A stretch of 64,000 bases of DNA from Panulirus ornatus. Lineage: Eukaryota; Arthropoda; Malacostraca; Decapoda; Palinuridae. The stretch lies in the NCBI RefSeq assembly GCF_036320965.1, contig NC_092234.1, positions 32,306,203 to 32,370,202 of the forward strand, given 5' to 3'. Under the pieces are notes generated by a model that saw only the letters and a list, made by a program, of their open reading frames with translations, ran no database searches and was not told where the DNA came from. The translations under genes and the position numbers were made by a program. This document shows, one piece after another, positions 58,560 through 64,000 of the stretch. Numbering within the stretch: position 1 is the first letter of the stretch; each line of letters starts with the position of its first letter.

Positions 58560-60150
58560 CAATTATATTTTTACAAGACGCAAGACCTTATCTTGATCAC
58601 GTCTGCTGTTGTCCTTCTGTCTTATGCTTGCAGTCTTCCTCTGTGTCATACCTGCGCAAAGACACAAACACAAACAAACCGCTCTCATCTGAAAATAAAC
58701 TCCCCAGGCCTGTACGAGTTACACTTTCTCATCTACGCTCTGGACACCACCCATCTTCACAACATTACAAGCACCAATACACTCGACACTTCACAACACA
58801 TTATAACACCTGAATTAACGGCAAACATCTGGTGTAAACAATACCTCCTGCCTTCTTTGCGAGCTCTTCCTTCTGCTGGTACCACAAGACATGAGTAACC
58901 TCAGGGTCTTGAGGCGTTCTCTCTTGAGAGAGAGAGACAAGGTGTGAAAATGGGTGTTGTTTCTGTCATTCTGGTAGGTGTGATGTGTGGTTGGTGAGTT
59001 GCACCGCCGTCTGTATACTACCTCAAGTGTGAACTCTGTACCAATACAGCATCCCATGACAGAGAGGAGTTAATGAATTTGTATTGTGATCTCTCGACGA
59101 CTGTGATTAACACGGAATTTCATAATTAAGCGAGAGAAATCTTGTAAATCTGAAGGACGTAACTTCTGTCTGATGAATAAAGATATGTTTAGTTTTAGTA
59201 AAATAAAATTATGTATCTCCCTCTCGCATAGAAACACGAACTGAAAAAATGAATAATAATAACTTTGGCGACACTTGGGCAAAATTTCAAGAAACGTATA
59301 CATAATAAGGTTAATGTCGCCACACTTAAAGAATTCAAGAACCTCCAAGAGATAAGACTGTCTTCTCTCACGCCAAGTTTACCACACTTTACAGGTAAAG
59401 GCGCTTTAAACTGTAAGAAACCACTGAACAGTGACTTTAATCTCATCATCATCTGTTACGAAATACGTAAACTAAGGAGGAAGAACGTCACTTCTAAACC
59501 TAATATTTTAACACCGACAAGAAAGTCACGCACTTTACCTCCACGGGGATGCATCCATCACCCGTTCTTTTGTTTAAACACACACAGGTAAACGATACCT
59601 TGCTCAGTCAGGCTCTAATAAACATATACGATAATGAGTACAAATTTCAATTTAGCTTTGGCGAGTGAAGCTATTTCATGGTCATATCACTGGAGGAAAA
59701 CGGCTCACACCTCAAGGTAAAGTTAGCTGATATGTGTGTGGCTGACATGGCTCTCACACAGGACTAAAACAGAAGAATAGTCAGACAGTGAGAGAATGGG
59801 AGGTAATTAAGAAAAGGGAAGAGTAACGAGATGGGAGATGCATACCGCATATATCCCGGACGGAAAGGTACGAGGTACGTGGAAGAGTGAGGAAGGAAAG
59901 GAGGGATAAAAAAAAGATGAGACATTGATTCGGTCATATTTCATTAGTAGCTACATATTGTATATCACTGCACATAAGAAGCTTATGTATACTAAGCTGG
60001 CTTCTCCCGCAACCAAACTCCCGGAGAGCGCGCGAGGCGCCTCCTCTTACTTTCTGTGTAGGGTAGTCAATATGAACAATCTAATTAACAGGAAAAAAAG
60101 GAAACCTGTTCTTAATCAGAAGACTGAATGTGAAGCAGTTTTAATGAATG
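58560..60150. other. No supported gene
   Basis: AT-leaning sequence. Open frames of 80-108 codons (58,593-58,898; 59,265-59,591) show no family motif and no clear splice framework. Confidence 0.45.
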
Positions 60151-60152
60151 CT

Positions 60153-60532
60153 TTATAGTTTACATGTAATCCCGAGTATGACGATTAGTTTACATGTAAT
60201 CATGAATATGTATATTTGTCTGCATGAAATTCTGAGCATGATTATTAGTTTACATGTATTCGAGTATTCTTAATAGTTTACATGTAATCCTGAGTATCAT
60301 AATAGTTTACATGTAATACCATCATCAATAATTTACATGCAATCCTGAGCATGCTTAACAGTTTACATGTAATCCTGAGTATTCTTTATAGTTTACATCT
60401 AATCTTCAGAATACTTAGTGGTTTACATGTAACCCTGAGTATGCTTAATAGTTTCTATATAATCCTGAGCATACTGAATAGTTTACATGTTATCTTATGT
60501 ATGTTTGATAGTTTACATGTAATCCTGAGTGC
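60153..60532. repeat. ~30-bp minisatellite, about 12-13 copies
   Basis: Units like ATAGTTTACATGTAATCCTG followed by AGTATGCTTA. Mostly 30 bp, some 26-29. The open frame through it shows a 10-residue periodicity (LNSLHVILSI) from the repeat. Confidence 0.96.
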
Positions 60533-61490
60533 AACTGGATTATCTTTTTGGCGGGAAGGGATAATTGTGATAATCTCCAACTGCTGGGTCACGTCAGGTG
60601 TTGTCTCTGTATGCTGGATGAAAGCGATTACGATGAATGTTTATGACTGCTTTGCAACTGCTGAAAGAGGTGGAGGTGGAGGTGGAGGGTGGTAGAGAAA
60701 CACCTGGTGGGGGTGGTCGTTTAAGCATGTGGCACCAAGTCAGGAACAAAGGACGGCTAATATTAACAGTATGTAGGAATAAAGTGTCTGGCGAAGTAGG
60801 GAGTGTTAAACGACAGCCAATGACATGGATAATGAGAGTGGGTCAGGACACAGGAGAGAGAGGATTAGGTGAGGAAGAGCGGAACGTCTAGAACCAGGCG
60901 AAGGAACTGTGGAAGGATGAGGTGGAGTGAGAGGGGTGCGAGTCGCGCTTCTTCCCTGCGACATGAAGAACTGTAGGAGAGAGGAGTGAGGCACGACACA
61001 TTACAGCTGTCCGTGGTTTCCGAGGCTCTTCTACATCCACAGCTCGGCCCTTGGCCAAGCTGCCGTGTTTCGTTTCAGTCAGGCTGTTCGAGGCCGCGAC
61101 CCGCAGGTCAACGTATCATGCAAGACTAGGCTGGTCTCGCACACCTTGCAAACATCTATGCAGATGTTTTATGATTATATTATCTACACAGAACAATCTA
61201 CAGTGTGTATAAAAAAATTGGTGGCAATGTGGATCAAGATATGTAAATTCTCGTAAACTAATACAATAGTGATTTTTTTCATCCAATTTTACTCTCAACA
61301 ACTGTATGAAATATGAAGAGCAAGTGATCGTTTCAGTTGTGACCTACTGTCAAGCCACGGCCATACGAGTGTAAAATTAGTATTGCTTTGGATATCCCAG
61401 GTAAAGCAGTGCAATATGGTTGAGAGGCAAGCATGTCTTCTCGCAGGTAGATGTGTATCATGTACCAGCGGTTACAGAACCTTCCTCCGT
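60533..61490. other. No supported gene
   Basis: Includes a GGTGGAGGTGGAGG-rich segment at 60,668-60,695. No motif recognised. Confidence 0.45.
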
Positions 61491-61496
61491 TGCTTG

Positions 61497-61527
<31 letters not shown>
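61497..61527. repeat. (CA)n microsatellite, short
   Basis: About 31 bp CA array. Confidence 0.97.
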
Positions 61528-61528
<1 letters not shown>

Positions 61529-61777
61529 CATAGGTAACCGTAAGGCAGACACAGCTGTTATAAGCCAAGGCTAAATCCCTCCTCTACTGTCGCACCCACA
61601 TAGTAACATTAGCAACACCGTTTTATTGCCTTATGATTTACCTCGCATCTGTGAGCTGATTCACAGTAATCATTTCTTTTTCTTTCTTTAAGCAATGTTA
61701 CAAAGATGCTCAGCAGTTTCGTTCCTTATCCTCTGTGTCGCAAAGTGTGAGTAAAGAAATACTTAGAGCCATCATAG

Positions 61778-61779
<2 letters not shown>

Positions 61780-61839
<60 letters not shown>

Positions 61840-61865
61840 GCATATGTGTGAGTGTGTATGTGTGT
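61780..61865. repeat. (GT)n microsatellite
   Basis: About 50 bp perfect GT, followed by TATGTATG/GTGTGAGTGTG; a G-run (61,870-61,880) lies just before the LINE relic. Confidence 0.99.
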
Positions 61866-61884
61866 GGAGGCGGGGGGGGGGCGA

Positions 61885-62700
61885 CTGGTTGATTGTAGCT
61901 ATCGTAAGATATCAAAATTCGCAGACGATGGTAAGCTAGGAAACAAAGCTACAGCAGTAAGCGAACTTTCACAGCTGCAGCCTGACGCAGGCAAACTGAT
62001 AAGCCTGAGGTCACAGGTGGCAAATGAATGTTGATATCGGCAAGTGCAAAGTGTTTACACGTCGGCAGTGGAGAATTCATTTCCCTGGGGTGTAAAAATT
62101 GAAAGAGGAAAAGAAAAAGACTTTTAAGCGCAATAATCTCCGATACCCTAAAGCCAAGCAAGTAGTGCGCAGAAGCACAGTGAGGAAACAAAACAAAACA
62201 AAACAGGCGTATAGAATCCAAGGCTTCATAGATAAATCATTCGAATTCGATTCTAAGACCCTAATTCTTACATTCTACAGGTCACTGTTGTGTACCCTAC
62301 CTTGAACATCGTGTTTAGTTTTGGTCACTTTATCCGAAACAAGACAAAAACGTAAAGGGAGAGAGTAACAACCAACCAAGATGATTGCCCAAATAATGAA
62401 CAAATTCTGTGAGAGCCGACCACACGACTTGAGCTTATAACTTAGCTTAGAAAAGAGAGAGACTCACATGGTGATCTGACACAGGTACTTAAATCTATCA
62501 AAGGTTTAGATAATCTGGACCTAAGTTGCTCCTTAAGGCTACGTAGATTTGCCATGTTTAACAAGTAGCAACAGATACGAACCCGCGGGCTGACTGTTTT
62601 GCTTCGAGTGAGACAAAGTGCCCTTCCTTCAATAGAATTGTTAACATAATGAATGATTTACGAATGAGAATAGATGAAAGCCTAGGTTTTTGAGAAAAAA
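61885..62700 (+). pseudogene. Decayed CR1-like LINE reverse transcriptase
   Basis: Plus strand: ISKFADDGKLGNKA (motif C, about 61,912) then LSQLQPDAGKLISL; after a frame change WQMNVDIGKCKVF (family W.M.FN..KC.V). A decayed DLGV region follows, then GFIDKSFEFDSKTLILTFYR (about 62,224-62,283), a weak VRP.LEY region and a TRGH-like region. It ends FNRIVNIMNDLRM (about 62,630, family FFNRVVN.WN.LP). The order is that of the C-terminal half of CR1-type RT. Stops and at least three frameshifts. Confidence 0.87.
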
Positions 62701-62889
62701 AAAAAATCCACGAGACTTTTTTTCCAGTAAAACTTATGTTTTACGGTTTTCTGAAAGTAACATAAGCAGTGCAAAGAATTTTTGGTGTTCAGTAAAACTT
62801 TTAAGTAGCGTCAGATGCCGTCTTCACGACGCGAACAAAACACTGATTTGTAAGTAATAAAGTGACTATCACTTCTGAAGCAACCAGTT

Positions 62890-63230
62890 AATGAACACCC
62901 TTGTCCCCTCTCCCCCTCTCAAACTATACCTGTTCATATAATCTTTCTAAATCACTTCCACATATACCCCACCTCCACCCGCCCATCCTAAGTTATAGAA
63001 ACTGATTATCAAGTCTTTCTAACATCCCCCGTCCTCATCCCCACCTAAGTAACTGCCAAGTGTTCACGAAATGTTTCTAAATCATCACCGTCCTACACCC
63101 TTTCCTAAGTACCAGTCAAGAATTCAAGTCTTTCTAAATTGTATCCATCGCAACCGCATCCTTCCTCTAAGTCACTGTAAATGCTCATCAACTCTCTCTA
63201 AATCATTCCCACCCCAACTAAACCCCGCTG
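62890..63230. repeat. ~60-bp degenerate minisatellite, about 5-6 copies
   Basis: Repeated CCTAAGTAACTG...AAGTCTTTCTAAATCATC with C-rich spacers (e.g. CAAGTCTTTCTAA, GAAATGTTTCTAAATCATCA). Confidence 0.85.
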
Positions 63231-64000
63231 TATGTAAGAGTTTACAGAGACATCTTCAAGTAAAGCATTTCAGAGAACATGATTTATACGTAGCGATGGA
63301 GTTTTCAGACTGAAAATTAATTCATATGAAGGAGACGCCCCAGGAAAACACTGAAGGTCTGCAAGAACCTCCAGTGAAACAAAATCGAGTCGTGTTCCTT
63401 CTCATGTTGTGATGAACGAACCGTGTCATCCACTCTGCGTCCTAAATATATTATCAAGTCAGAACTAACTTACTGTCCATCTCCCTACGCTACAATAGCT
63501 GATCTGCAGCTCTGAACATTCGTGTGTGCCTTAATGTGATTATATCCATTCAAATCTCAAATGGTTAGACCCATCTCCTGGTGCCTCATAGGACTTGCAT
63601 AGGTTCGATACGGAGCTACAGTAGGTGTTGAGTACCCCAAAAATCTCTCAACACCAGATGAACGGGTGATCTACAAAGACATGGGTTCTGCCGAATCCTT
63701 CATCATTATTAATATCATTATCATATAACCATACGACCAAGGCTCCAAGGCTGCGCTACACTCAGTAACAGGGAAAGGATGGACTGCTTTGCAGCGAAAA
63801 GTTTTTCTTTGACTAGACTGTTTTGTCAACTGACGATGAGACAGACTCACCAAAAAATGTTTTTTTTTTTTCACTCGCGGTTTAACCTCAAGCGGGCAGA
63901 GTTCGGTAACACCATCTTCCATCGTAAGATCCATAAATAAAGTCTTGGAGCAAATGCTCAAATCACCTTGCACCGTCATATGAAAGATGATCAAATCACG
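63231..64000. other. No supported gene
   Basis: Unique-looking sequence to the window end; a 107-codon minus frame (63,671-63,994) has no recognisable motif. Confidence 0.45.

Overview
What the sequence looks like: this is eukaryotic, intron/intergenic-type DNA with no convincing host protein-coding gene. It is saturated with very long perfect dinucleotide arrays ((GA/CT)n, (CA/GT)n, (TA)n), trinucleotide (AAT/ACT)n arrays, about two dozen distinct minisatellites (unit about 17-64 bp), tRNA-derived SINE-like pieces and non-LTR retrotransposon (LINE) remains. That combination, with CCTAA-type (arthropod TTAGG) motifs, suggests an arthropod and most likely a decapod crustacean. The host assignment is inference; nothing here identifies a species.

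Layout. 0-6 kb: a LINE ORF2 C-terminal remnant, a 31-bp minisatellite, several degenerate arrays, CCTAA-rich duplicated blocks, then a decayed CR1-like reverse transcriptase (RT) piece at 5.3-6.0 kb. 6-10 kb: dinucleotide arrays and a 63-bp tandem repeat. 10.0-10.25 kb: first copy of a ~230-bp SINE-like element. 11-21 kb: a tRNA-derived SINE on each strand, a dense (GA/CT)n cluster at 13-15.3 kb, and two short coding-like open stretches at 17 kb that I cannot name. 22-32 kb: one minisatellite after another. 32.7-33.9 kb: a second decayed CR1-like RT. 31.5-53.5 kb: repeated appearances of one 21-bp minisatellite family in both orientations. 40.3-41.9 kb: a truncated LINE copy abutting (TA)n and a second SINE-like copy; a third SINE-like copy lies at 47.7 kb. 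53.7-56.1 kb: the best LINE copy, with a 604-codon open RT ORF plus a further 130-codon block separated only by one in-frame stop. 57-58.6 kb: a degenerate SINE-like copy and another decayed RT on the minus strand. 60-64 kb: a 30-bp minisatellite, another decayed RT, and a ~60-bp degenerate array.

How the parts fit: the LINE and the SINE-like element end in a visibly related 3' tail containing GCTACCTCGC followed by GCGGGA and an A-run. This is the arrangement expected if the LINE machinery mobilises the SINE. The well-preserved LINE and SINE-like copies are bounded by simple repeats at both ends. Four or five older CR1-type fragments are dead. Most open frames in this window run through tandem repeats whose unit is a multiple of three, or through dinucleotide arrays, and should not be read as genes.
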